Positions 1 through 6,127 of a DNA stretch of 7,680 nt are shown here, piece by piece. Both the position numbers and the translations under genes were made by a program. Source of the DNA: Porphyrobacter sp. UBA7686. GTDB lineage: Bacteria > Pseudomonadota > Alphaproteobacteria > Sphingomonadales > Sphingomonadaceae. The notes beneath the pieces are model-generated. The model was not told the DNA's origin, ran no database searches, and saw only the letters and a program-made list of their open reading frames with translations. Each line of letters opens with the position of its first letter. The first letter of the stretch is position 1. The stretch covers positions 1-7,680 of the forward strand of contig DLGU01000029.1 of assembly GCA_002482865.1 (NCBI GenBank), given 5' to 3'.

Positions 1-1071
1 AGTGTGGATGTGGCAGCGTGGCAGTCGGCTTTGCTGGCCGATATGCGCGCCGAGGCAGAGTTGGCTGGCGGAGAGCCGCTGACCTCGATCTTCTTTGGCG
101 GGGGCACGCCTTCGCTGATGCCGCCTGCGCTGGTCGCCGCGCTGCTCGCGGAGGCCGAGCGGCTGTGGGGGTTTGCCGACGGTATCGAGATCACGCTGGA
201 AGCCAATCCTTCGTCAGTGGAGACCGCCAATTTCGCCGCGCTGGCCGCAGCCGGAATCAACCGCGTGTCGCTGGGTGTGCAGTCGCTGGATGATGCCGAG
301 CTCAAGTTTCTTGGGCGGCTGCATGGGGCAACGGAGGCGCTGGAGGCCCTCGAAACCGCGCAAGCGCACTTCAAGCGCGTAAGTTTCGACCTCATCTACG
401 CCCTGCCCGGCCATTCCCCCGAATTGTGGCACGATCGCCTGACGCGCGCGCTGAGTTTCGGCACGGGTCACCTGTCGCTCTACCAGCTGACGATCGAGCC
501 CGGCACTCGGTTCGCCAGCGATGTCCGTCGCGGGCGGTTGGTGCCGCTCGATGATGATGAAGCGGCCGAACTGTTCGACATGACGCAAGCGCTGACCGAT
601 GCTGCGGGGCTTCCCGCATATGAGACCAGCAACCATGCCCGCATCGGCGAACAGAGCCGCCACAACCTCGCCTATTGGCGCTATCAGGATTACGCGGGGA
701 TCGGCCCCGGCGCGCATGGGCGGCGCGGCGGTGTGGCAACTGTGCGGCATAAAAAGCCCGAGAATTTCCTCTCCGCCGTCGCGCGGCAGGGCAACGGTAT
801 CGCCGAGGCACGCGCGTTGGCGGTGTCAGAACAGGCTGCCGAGGCGCTGTTGATGGGGCTGCGGTTGACCGAGGGGATTGACCTTGCGGCGCTATCGGAC
901 CGCTTCGACCTGCCGCGCGCTGGTCTGGTCGATGAAGCCGCGCTTGCCCGCCTGCAAACACTCGGGCTGGTACGGACTGACGGTACCCGCCTCGCGGTGG
1001 CTCCGCCGGGCCGAGGGCTGCTGGATGCGCTGCTCGCTGAGCTGGTCGCTGACACGCTGGTCGCGGCATGA
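1..1071 (+). CDS. hemW: HemW, radical SAM-family heme chaperone (5' end missing)
   Basis: HemW (formerly mistaken for an oxygen-independent coproporphyrinogen oxidase, HemN-like) binds heme and a 4Fe-4S cluster and is thought to pass heme to membrane respiratory enzymes. The frame is open from base 1, and 356 residues are visible. The family is usually about 380-390 residues, so roughly 30 are missing, including the radical SAM CxxxCxxC loop. Visible family motifs are IFFGGGTPSLM (about residues 29-39), the EANPSS strand, the GINRVSLGVQS segment, FDLIYALPGH, LSLYQLTIEPGT, YETSNHAR and the GIGPGAHGR loop. The C-terminal winged-helix-like HemN domain follows (about 275-350). The GTG at position 4 lies inside the protein and is not the start. 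The TGA stop overlaps the ATG of xerC. The assignment to HemW rather than true HemN rests on the motifs and the shorter length; the missing N-terminus prevents a check of the cluster ligands. Confidence 0.95.
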   Translation, partial: SVDVAAWQSALLADMRAEAELAGGEPLTSIFFGGGTPSLMPPALVAALLAEAERLWGFADGIEITLEANPSSVETANFAALAAAGINRVSLGVQSLDDAELKFLGRLHGATEALEALETAQAHFKRVSFDLIYALPGHSPELWHDRLTRALSFGTGHLSLYQLTIEPGTRFASDVRRGRLVPLDDDEAAELFDMTQALTDAAGLPAYETSNHARIGEQSRHNLAYWRYQDYAGIGPGAHGRRGGVATVRHKKPENFLSAVARQGNGIAEARALAVSEQAAEALLMGLRLTEGIDLAALSDRFDLPRAGLVDEAALARLQTLGLVRTDGTRLAVAPPGRGLLDALLAELVADTLVAA

Positions 1072-1958
1072 GCGCTGGCGCGGTGATTGCGGCGTGGCGC
1101 GCGCACCTCACCGATAGCCGCCGCCGTTCGCCCCACACGGTGCGCGCCTATGTCGCGGCTGCCGAACGGTTGGTGATAGCGGGCGGGTTGGAGGACTGGG
1201 CAACAATCGCCCGCACCGAGGCGCATGGCTTGCGCGCCCACCTCGCCGCGCGCCGGGCCGAGGGGCTGGGCAATGCCAGCACGGCTCGGGAATTGTCCGC
1301 GCTCAAAGCCTTCATCACATTTGCCCGGGCTCAGGCCGGTGATCCCGAGCCCGCCGCACCGCGCCTGCGTGGGCCGCGCATCAAGAAGGGGCTCCCTCGC
1401 CCTGTCACCCCGGACGAAGCGGTCAATCTCACCGAATTGGTCGATACCCTCGCCGCTGATGATTGGATCGGCGCGCGTGACCGGGCGGTGCTGCTGCTCA
1501 TGTATGGATCAGGTCTGCGGATCGCCGAGGCGCTGTCGCTGACCGGGCGCGATACGATGCTCGGCGAAGTGCTGCAAATCACTGGCAAGGGCGGCAAGCA
1601 GCGGGTGGTGCCGATCCTGCCGATCACCCGCGCGGCGGTCGCGGAATATGCGCGGCTGTGCAAATGGCCGCTTGCGCCTGATGAGCCACTTTTTCGCGGG
1701 GCGAAGGGCGGCCCGCTCTCGCCTGCGATGGTGCAGCGGGTGATGGCGCAGGCGCGTCGCGCACTCGGTCTGCCTGAGACCGCGACGCCCCACGCGCTGC
1801 GCCATTCCTTCGCCACGCACCTGCTCAGTGCTGGGGCTGACCTCAGAAGTTTGCAGGAGCTGCTCGGCCACGCATCGCTCGGATCGACGCAGATCTACAC
1901 CCGCGTCGATGCGGCCAGCCTGCTGGACAATTACCGCAAGGCCCATCCGAGGGGTTAG
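1068..1958 (+). CDS. xerC: Tyrosine recombinase XerC
   Basis: This is a site-specific recombinase that, with XerD and under FtsK control, resolves chromosome dimers at dif during division. It has 296 residues, normal for Xer proteins. The N-terminal SAM-like DNA-binding domain spans about residues 5-90 and the catalytic domain about 108-290. All six expected active-site positions are present: R151 (in GSGLRIAEAL), K174 (TGKGGKQR), H242 and R245 (HALRHSFATHLL), H268 (LLGHASLGSTQ) and nucleophile Y277 (IYTRV), so it should be active. The ATG shares the sequence ATGA with the hemW stop, and I see no good Shine-Dalgarno before it, so translational coupling to hemW is likely. XerC versus XerD is judged from overall resemblance (for example the TARELSALKAF segment and short C-terminus); a phage-type integrase is unlikely because no other mobile genes or att repeats are seen. 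The stop overlaps that of the convergent dedA-family gene. Confidence 0.9.
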   Translation: MSAGAVIAAWRAHLTDSRRRSPHTVRAYVAAAERLVIAGGLEDWATIARTEAHGLRAHLAARRAEGLGNASTARELSALKAFITFARAQAGDPEPAAPRLRGPRIKKGLPRPVTPDEAVNLTELVDTLAADDWIGARDRAVLLLMYGSGLRIAEALSLTGRDTMLGEVLQITGKGGKQRVVPILPITRAAVAEYARLCKWPLAPDEPLFRGAKGGPLSPAMVQRVMAQARRALGLPETATPHALRHSFATHLLSAGADLRSLQELLGHASLGSTQIYTRVDAASLLDNYRKAHPRG

Positions 1959-2578
1959 GCCTGATCCTCGGCCTCGTGCGCCTTGACCGGCTTCCACGTC
2001 ACGACGCGGTAGACATAGAACAGCACCCCCGCGAGAACGAAGGCGACCACGCCGTAGCCCGCGAGCTTCTCGAACCGTTCGACCAGCGGTTCCAGCGCCT
2101 TGCCACCGAAGATCAGAACCGCGTTCCAGATTCCCGAACCCAGAAAGGTGAACAGGCAGAACCGCCACAGCTTCATCTTCGCCAGCCCCGCAGGCAGCGA
2201 GACAATGGTGCGCAGGATCGGCGAGAAGCGCAGCAGGAACACGATCCAGTCGCCATAGCGGACGAAGATGTTGCGCGCCTTGGTGAATTCGTCCCACTCG
2301 AAAGTCAGCCAGCGGCCCCACCGGTCGATGATGCGCTTCAACTGCTCTTCGCTCCAGCGCACGCCGATCCAGTACCAGAACAGGTTGCCGACCACGGTGC
2401 CGAGCGTGGCGACGATCCACACCGTCCAGAACGTCATCTCACCCTGGGCGACCAGCACCCCGGCGCCGCCCATGATCACCTCGGAAGGGATCGGCGGAAA
2501 GATGTTCTCGGCCGCCATCAGCAGGAAGATCCCGAGATAGCCGCCCTTGTTGAGCAGTTCGAGGAGGAAAGCAGTCAT
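1955..2578 (-). CDS. DedA family (SNARE-associated/VTT domain) inner-membrane protein
   Basis: This is a 207-residue polytopic membrane protein of the DedA family. Members are implicated in lipid carrier or phospholipid transport and in envelope and proton-motive-force homeostasis. Visible family signatures are the acidic re-entrant segment ENIFPPIPSEVI (residues 24-35, with E24 and E33) and the paired-arginine motif FLLRFSPILRTIVSLPAG (114-131, with R117 and R123). A second glycine-rich segment, FLGSGIWNAVLIFGG, lies at 145-159. Hydrophobic stretches lie at about 13-42, 51-71, 111-131, 138-158 and 173-191, and the C-terminal tail is charged. The ATG at 2578 has a GAGA a few bases upstream. 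The gene begins 31 bases after the gshB stop and is probably the last gene of that operon. Its TAA overlaps the xerC TAG on the other strand. The substrate cannot be told from sequence, and several DedA paralogues usually coexist, so no symbol is given. Confidence 0.9.
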   Translation of the reverse strand: MTAFLLELLNKGGYLGIFLLMAAENIFPPIPSEVIMGGAGVLVAQGEMTFWTVWIVATLGTVVGNLFWYWIGVRWSEEQLKRIIDRWGRWLTFEWDEFTKARNIFVRYGDWIVFLLRFSPILRTIVSLPAGLAKMKLWRFCLFTFLGSGIWNAVLIFGGKALEPLVERFEKLAGYGVVAFVLAGVLFYVYRVVTWKPVKAHEAEDQA

Positions 2579-2609
2579 CGGGTCTCGATCTATCGTCTAA
2601 CAGGGGCAA

Positions 2610-3578
2610 TCAGGCAGCTGCGGCACGCTCAGCAAGCCGGCGTTCGATCGCGTCCCAGATCATGCCCGCCGTATCAGTGTTGTTGAACCGGTCAATCGCG
2701 ACAATGCCCGTGGGTGAGGTGACGTTGATCTCGGTTAGCCATTGCCCGCCGATCACGTCGATGCCAACAAAGGTGAGGCCCAAGCGTTTCAGATCCGGGC
2801 CGAGCGCCGCGCAGATTTCCTGTTCGCGCTCGGTCAGTTCCGTTTGCTGCGCCGATCCGCCCATGGCGAGGTTGGAGCGGAACTCGCCCTCACCCGGCAC
2901 ACGGTTGATCGCGCCAGCCACTGCGCCATCAATCAGCACGATCCGCTTGTCGCCCTGTGCGACCTCGGGGAGGAAGGGCTGGACCATGTGCGGTTCGGGC
3001 CAAGTCTGGTTGAACACCTCGAACAGCGCGGTGAGGTTTTCCCCGTTCTCACCGATGCGGAAAATCGCCTTGCCGCCATTGCCATGGATCGGCTTCACCA
3101 CGATCGCACCGTGCTTGGCCATGAAGCGCCGTACCTCGTCCACGCTGCGCGTCACCAACGTCGGCGGCATGAAGCGGCGGTAGTTGAGAACCATCACCTT
3201 CTCAGGCGAGTTGCGAACATTGGCGGGATCGTTGACCACCAGCGTCTCCGCACCAATGCGCTCCAACATATGAGTGGCGGTGATATAGCCCATGTGGAAC
3301 GGCGGGTCCTGCCGCATCAGCACGACATCGACATCCTTCCCGAGATCGAGCCGCACTTGCTCACCACGCGTAAAATGGTCGCCCACCACGCGCTGCACCG
3401 TCACCGGGAAGGCATGGGCGAACAGGCGGTCATCCTCGTCCAGCGTCAGGCTCTCGACGTGATATTCATACAGCGAATACCCGCGCGCCTGCGCGGCGAG
3501 CATCAGCGCAAAGGAGCTGTCGCCCGCGATATTGATCTGGTCGATGGGGTCCATCTGGACGGCTACGCGCAATGTCAT
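2610..3578 (-). CDS. gshB: Glutathione synthetase
   Basis: GshB is the second step of glutathione synthesis: it joins gamma-glutamylcysteine and glycine using ATP in the cytoplasm. The 322 residues compare with 316 in E. coli. The N-terminal substrate domain begins MTLRVAVQMDPID and carries the MRQDPPFHMGY motif (88-98). The ATP-grasp domain shows VVKPIHGNGGKAIFRI (160-175), VQPFLPEVAQGDKR (199-212), the NLAMGGSA loop (236-243) and the metal- and substrate-binding EINVTSPTGI (283-292). The start at 3578 is chosen because it matches the family N-terminus and has GGAG 7 bases upstream. A longer frame back to 3785 only reads through yraN in another frame and is composed of low-complexity arginine-rich sequence. 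The gene lies 17 bases after yraN and 31 before the dedA-family gene on the same strand, so co-transcription is likely. Confidence 0.96.
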   Translation of the reverse strand: MTLRVAVQMDPIDQINIAGDSSFALMLAAQARGYSLYEYHVESLTLDEDDRLFAHAFPVTVQRVVGDHFTRGEQVRLDLGKDVDVVLMRQDPPFHMGYITATHMLERIGAETLVVNDPANVRNSPEKVMVLNYRRFMPPTLVTRSVDEVRRFMAKHGAIVVKPIHGNGGKAIFRIGENGENLTALFEVFNQTWPEPHMVQPFLPEVAQGDKRIVLIDGAVAGAINRVPGEGEFRSNLAMGGSAQQTELTEREQEICAALGPDLKRLGLTFVGIDVIGGQWLTEINVTSPTGIVAIDRFNNTDTAGMIWDAIERRLAERAAAA

Positions 3579-3585
3579 GAATTCA

Positions 3586-3589
3586 CTCC
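3586..3589 (-). promoter_or_regulatory. Ribosome binding site of gshB
   Basis: On the minus strand GGAG lies 7 bases upstream of the ATG at 3578, in the 17-base gap after the yraN stop. It is a good Shine-Dalgarno match with ideal spacing. It decides the start of gshB against the long in-frame upstream extension. Confidence 0.75.
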
Positions 3590-3595
3590 GAGGGA

Positions 3596-3973
3596 TCAGC
3601 CGAACGGCATCCAGGCATTTTCGATGTGGGTGGGCTTGCGGCCCGGCGCAAGCAGGATGACGTCGATGCGGATATCCTCGCCATCGGTTGCGTAGTCCTG
3701 CCACACGCATTCGACCGCCGCTGCGACGCGCTTGAGGCGGCGCTCGTCGATGGCGTCGGCCAAAGCCACGCTGCGCGCGCGCCATTTGACTTCGACGAAG
3801 GCGACTAGGCCGGTGCGGCGGGCGATCAGATCAATCTCGCCTGCCTTGGTCTTGACCCGCTCTGCCACCACCCGCCATCCGGCTTGCGCGAGGAACATGG
3901 CGGCCTCGGCCTCCCCCTCGCGCCCGCGCTGGTCAGCGTCGCGGCGGCTTTCGGGACTGCGGCTCTCGCTCAT
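3596..3973 (-). CDS. yraN: YraN family protein (UPF0102), nuclease-like fold
   Basis: This is a 125-residue protein of the widespread UPF0102/YraN family, whose biochemical role is not settled; the fold resembles Holliday-junction resolvases and restriction endonucleases. Visible family features are RGREGEAEAAMFLAQAGW (16-33, including E21 and E23) and the core AGEIDLIAR (44-52, D48), followed by FVEVKWR (59-65, E61 and K63). Together the last two give the D...ExK arrangement typical of that nuclease superfamily. A basic helix (DERRLKRVAAA) and the RIDVILL strand follow. The first 13 residues are polar and probably disordered. Its ATG overlaps the rsmI TGA in the sequence ATGA, and a purine-rich AAGGG sits just upstream, so it is probably coupled to rsmI. 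Neighbourhood with rsmI and lpoA is seen in many proteobacteria. Nuclease activity is inferred from the motif only. Confidence 0.9.
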   Translation of the reverse strand: MSESRSPESRRDADQRGREGEAEAAMFLAQAGWRVVAERVKTKAGEIDLIARRTGLVAFVEVKWRARSVALADAIDERRLKRVAAAVECVWQDYATDGEDIRIDVILLAPGRKPTHIENAWMPFG

Positions 3974-4827
3974 TCGCCCTTCAATTCCAGCGCGCGGGCA
4001 TAAAGCGTCGCCCGGTCGATCCCTGTGGCCTTCGCGACGATTCCCGCAGCCTTCCCCGGCCCGGCATCCACCAGCGCCGCCATGAGCATGGCATCGGCAT
4101 CAAGCACCGGCGCTTCGGCATCGGTCGGCGGGCCGATCAACAGCACGATCTCACCCTTGGGAGGGTGCGCGGCGTAATGCGCCGCGAGGCTGGCGGCGGT
4201 GCCGCAACGGCATTCCTCGTGGAGCTTGGTGAGTTCGCGCGCGACCGCCACCTCACGGTCCGGCCACAGCTCGGCAATGGCGAGCAAGGCGCGTTCGAGC
4301 CGCGGGGCGGTTTCGTAGAACACCAGCGTCGCGGTGACATCGGCCAGCCCTGTCAGCGCCTCGCTACGGGCCTTGTCCTTGACCGGCAGAAAGCCGGCAA
4401 ACAGGAAGCGGTCGCTCGCCAACCCCGCGATGGAAAGCGCCGATACGGCCGCGCAGGCGCCGGGGATGCTCACGACGTTGACGCCAGCCGCGCGCGCCTC
4501 GCGCACCAGCCGATAGCCCGGATCGGAGATCAGCGGCGTGCCCGCATCGCTCACCAGCGCAACCGGCATACGCCTCGCTTCGTCGATGATCCATGTGCGG
4601 GTTTCGGGCGAGGCGTGGTCATCAAGCCGCTGAAGCCGCCCCTTGATGCCGAAATGTTTCAGCAGCTTACCCGTCACCCGCGTATCCTCGCAGGCAATCA
4701 TGGCCGCGCCTTGCAACACGCTAAGCGCGCGCAGGGTGATGTCGCCAAGATTGCCAATCGGGGTGGCGACGATATACAGCCCGGGCTCGGGAATGTTTGC
4801 GGGAATGGATGGCAGCTCCACGGTCAT
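3970..4827 (-). CDS. rsmI: 16S rRNA (cytidine-1402-2'-O)-methyltransferase RsmI
   Basis: RsmI uses S-adenosylmethionine to methylate the ribose of C1402 in the 16S rRNA decoding centre. With the start at 4827 the protein has 285 residues, close to E. coli RsmI (286). It is a tetrapyrrole-methylase fold (SPOUT-unrelated). Motifs seen are GLYIVATPIGNLGDITLRAL (16-35), IACEDTR (44-50), VALVSDAGTPLISDPG (89-104), the IPGACAAVSALSIAGL segment (121-136), GFLPVK (145-150), FYETAPRL (170-177), VARELTKLHEE (195-205) and KGEIVLLIG (224-232). A small C-terminal helical region (about 250-285) matches the family. Start choice is uncertain: ATG at 4827 has a GGA about 8 bases upstream, while an in-frame ATG at 4839 would add four residues. 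The frame stays open to 5022, but that extension runs inside the divergent lipoprotein gene and has no family resemblance. This is the first gene of a probable rsmI-yraN-gshB-dedA operon. Confidence 0.95.
   Translation of the reverse strand: MTVELPSIPANIPEPGLYIVATPIGNLGDITLRALSVLQGAAMIACEDTRVTGKLLKHFGIKGRLQRLDDHASPETRTWIIDEARRMPVALVSDAGTPLISDPGYRLVREARAAGVNVVSIPGACAAVSALSIAGLASDRFLFAGFLPVKDKARSEALTGLADVTATLVFYETAPRLERALLAIAELWPDREVAVARELTKLHEECRCGTAASLAAHYAAHPPKGEIVLLIGPPTDAEAPVLDADAMLMAALVDAGPGKAAGIVAKATGIDRATLYARALELKGE
4751..4778 (+). promoter_or_regulatory. Candidate sigma-70-type promoter for the LpoA-like gene, inside rsmI
   Basis: On the plus strand TTGCCA (4751-4756) and TATACA (4773-4778) are 16 bases apart, a fair match to a housekeeping promoter. 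It would start transcription near 4785, giving a leader of about 80 bases antisense to the 5' end of rsmI. The caveat is strong: these bases also encode the conserved RsmI motif around ATPIGNL, so the match may be a by-product of protein conservation. No better promoter was seen in the 38-base divergent gap. Confidence 0.25.
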
Positions 4828-4865
4828 CGATCTGTCCATGGAGCACGACTGAGGGGTCGGCAAGA

Positions 4866-6071
4866 ATGAAGCTTTGGAACACACCGGTTTGGGCCGGTTG
4901 GTTGATGGACGCGGCACGGCAGCTGCGCGGGCGCAATGTGGCGCTGGCCGGAGCAGCGATGCTTGCGGCGGGCTGTCAGGTGATCCCGAAGACTGACGTG
5001 GCCACTGCCCCGCCGCCCGCACCCGCGCCCGAGCCTTCGGCGACCGCGCTCCCCACCGATACCGGCCGCCACCGCATCGCGCTGCTGGTGCCGATGAGCG
5101 GCGACACCGCGCCGGTCGGGCAAGCGATTGCCAATGCCACCACGATGGCGCTGCTTGATACCACCGCCGACAACCTGCGCATCACCACCTATGACACCTC
5201 CGAAGGCGTGGCGACCGCAGCGCGCAAAGCCATCGCGGACGGCAATAAGCTGATCCTCGGCCCGCTGACCGCCGACGCCGTCCCCGCCGTGCAAGCCGCT
5301 GCGCGCCCCGCCGGTGTGCCGGTGATCGCCTTTGCCAATGACGCTGCGGTTGCCGGTCCGGATGTCTTCGTGATCGGCCACATGCCGGAACAATCGATCC
5401 GCCGCACGGTTGCCTTCGCCCGTGCGCGGGGCGCGGCGCGCTTTGCCGTGCTCGTGCCCGAAGGCGATTATGGCGCGCGCGCATTCTCGGCTTTGGAGAA
5501 CGCGCTGCGCGATTATGGCGGGTCGCTGGTGCGCAAGGAAGGGTATGCGCGCGGCAACACCTCAATCGTCAGTGCAGCGGCCAGATTGCGAGCCGCCGGC
5601 GGCTTTGACACAGTCCTGGTTGCCGACAGCGCTCGGCTCGGGATCGATGCTGCGGGTGAATTGCAGCGCGGCGTCCGCACCCGTGCGCGCATCCTTGGTA
5701 CAGAACTGTGGAGCGGTGATGCCGCCCTCGCCCGTGCTCCGGCGCTGGAAGGCGCGCTGTTCGCGGCGGTTTCGGACCAGCGCTACAAGCGCTTCGCCGA
5801 TAGCTACGCCGCTCGCTTCGGCGCGCAGCCTTACCGGGCGGCGACCTTGGGCTATGACGCAGTGCTGCTGACCTTGCGCGTCGCGCGCGACTGGAAGGTT
5901 GGCACGCCCTTCCCCAAGTCCGAACTCTACGACAAGGGCGGCTTTCTGGGGGTGGACGGCGCCTTCCGCTTCACCCGCAACGGCGTGATCGAACGCGCGC
6001 TTGAAGTGCGCGAGGTCAAGGGCGGCGAAGTCACCCCGGTGGACCCCGCCCCCACCGGCTTCGGCAAGTGA
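4866..6071 (+). CDS. LpoA-like lipoprotein, penicillin-binding protein activator family
   Basis: This is a predicted lipoprotein with a type 1 periplasmic-binding-protein fold. Members of this family next to rsmI are annotated as penicillin-binding protein activators, after E. coli LpoA, which stimulates PBP1A from the outer membrane. From the ATG at 4866 it has 401 residues. A hydrophobic stretch (VALAGAAMLAAGC) ends in a lipobox LAAGC with the lipidated cysteine at residue 37. A proline/alanine-rich linker follows (about 45-62), then the binding-protein domain from HRIALLVPMSG (about 69-79) to about 385, including LILGPL, VPVIAFAND and FAVLVPEGDYG. It lacks the large N-terminal TPR domain of E. 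coli LpoA, so PBP activation is inferred from family naming and gene position. Start: ATG 4866 has GAGG 11 bases upstream. An in-frame ATG at 4905 gives a more usual 23-residue signal peptide but has no ribosome site. Confidence 0.85.
   Translation: MKLWNTPVWAGWLMDAARQLRGRNVALAGAAMLAAGCQVIPKTDVATAPPPAPAPEPSATALPTDTGRHRIALLVPMSGDTAPVGQAIANATTMALLDTTADNLRITTYDTSEGVATAARKAIADGNKLILGPLTADAVPAVQAAARPAGVPVIAFANDAAVAGPDVFVIGHMPEQSIRRTVAFARARGAARFAVLVPEGDYGARAFSALENALRDYGGSLVRKEGYARGNTSIVSAAARLRAAGGFDTVLVADSARLGIDAAGELQRGVRTRARILGTELWSGDAALARAPALEGALFAAVSDQRYKRFADSYAARFGAQPYRAATLGYDAVLLTLRVARDWKVGTPFPKSELYDKGGFLGVDGAFRFTRNGVIERALEVREVKGGEVTPVDPAPTGFGK
6036..6058 (+). other. GC-rich inverted repeat at the 3' end of the LpoA-like gene
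   Basis: CCGGTGG (6036-6042) and CCACCGG (6052-6058) form a perfect 7-base-pair stem with a 9-base loop, ending 13 bases before the end of the stop codon. No T-run follows, so it is not a standard intrinsic terminator. It could stabilise the mRNA 3' end, or it could be a chance result of Pro/Thr/Gly codons in high-GC DNA. Confidence 0.3.
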
Positions 6072-6091
6072 GTAAAACCACGAGGGGTGGC

Positions 6092-6121
6092 TTGTGAGGC
6101 TGCGCGCAGAGGGCCTATAAC
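6092..6121 (+). promoter_or_regulatory. Candidate parE promoter, probably giving a leaderless transcript
   Basis: TTGTGA (6092-6097) and TATAAC (6116-6121) are separated by 18 bases and lie in the 56-base gap between the LpoA-like gene and parE. The -10 box ends 6 bases before the parE ATG, so the expected +1 falls on or beside the A of the start codon. There is no Shine-Dalgarno at usable distance; the nearest purine run (AGAGGG, 6108-6113) is 14 bases away and overlaps the promoter spacer. The TATAAC is the only AT-rich hexamer close to the start. Confidence 0.5.
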
Positions 6122-6127
6122 CCGCGC

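Noticed and set aside
1957..1974. AGGCC/GGCCT hairpin with an 8-base loop at the xerC-dedA junction as a bidirectional terminator
   Set aside because: The stem has only 5 base pairs and there is no T-run on either side.
1976..2686. 236-codon open frame on the plus strand opposite the dedA-family gene
   Set aside because: Its composition (Arg, Gln, His, Pro rich) is that of a shadow frame; the opposite strand carries clear family motifs and membrane segments.
2742..3695. 317-codon open frame on the plus strand, antisense to gshB and the end of yraN
   Set aside because: It lies opposite two well-supported genes, its histidine/arginine-rich product resembles no family I know, and long antisense frames are expected in high-GC coding DNA.
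3579..3785. 69-residue N-terminal extension of GshB
   Set aside because: It reads through yraN in another frame, is arginine-rich, and the ATG at 3578 has a good ribosome site and family-like N-terminus.
4165..4869. 234-codon open frame on the plus strand opposite rsmI
   Set aside because: It is antisense to conserved RsmI motifs, and no recognisable domain is seen.
6078..6090. CCAC/GTGG hairpin after the LpoA-like gene as a terminator
   Set aside because: The stem has only 4 base pairs, with no T-run.
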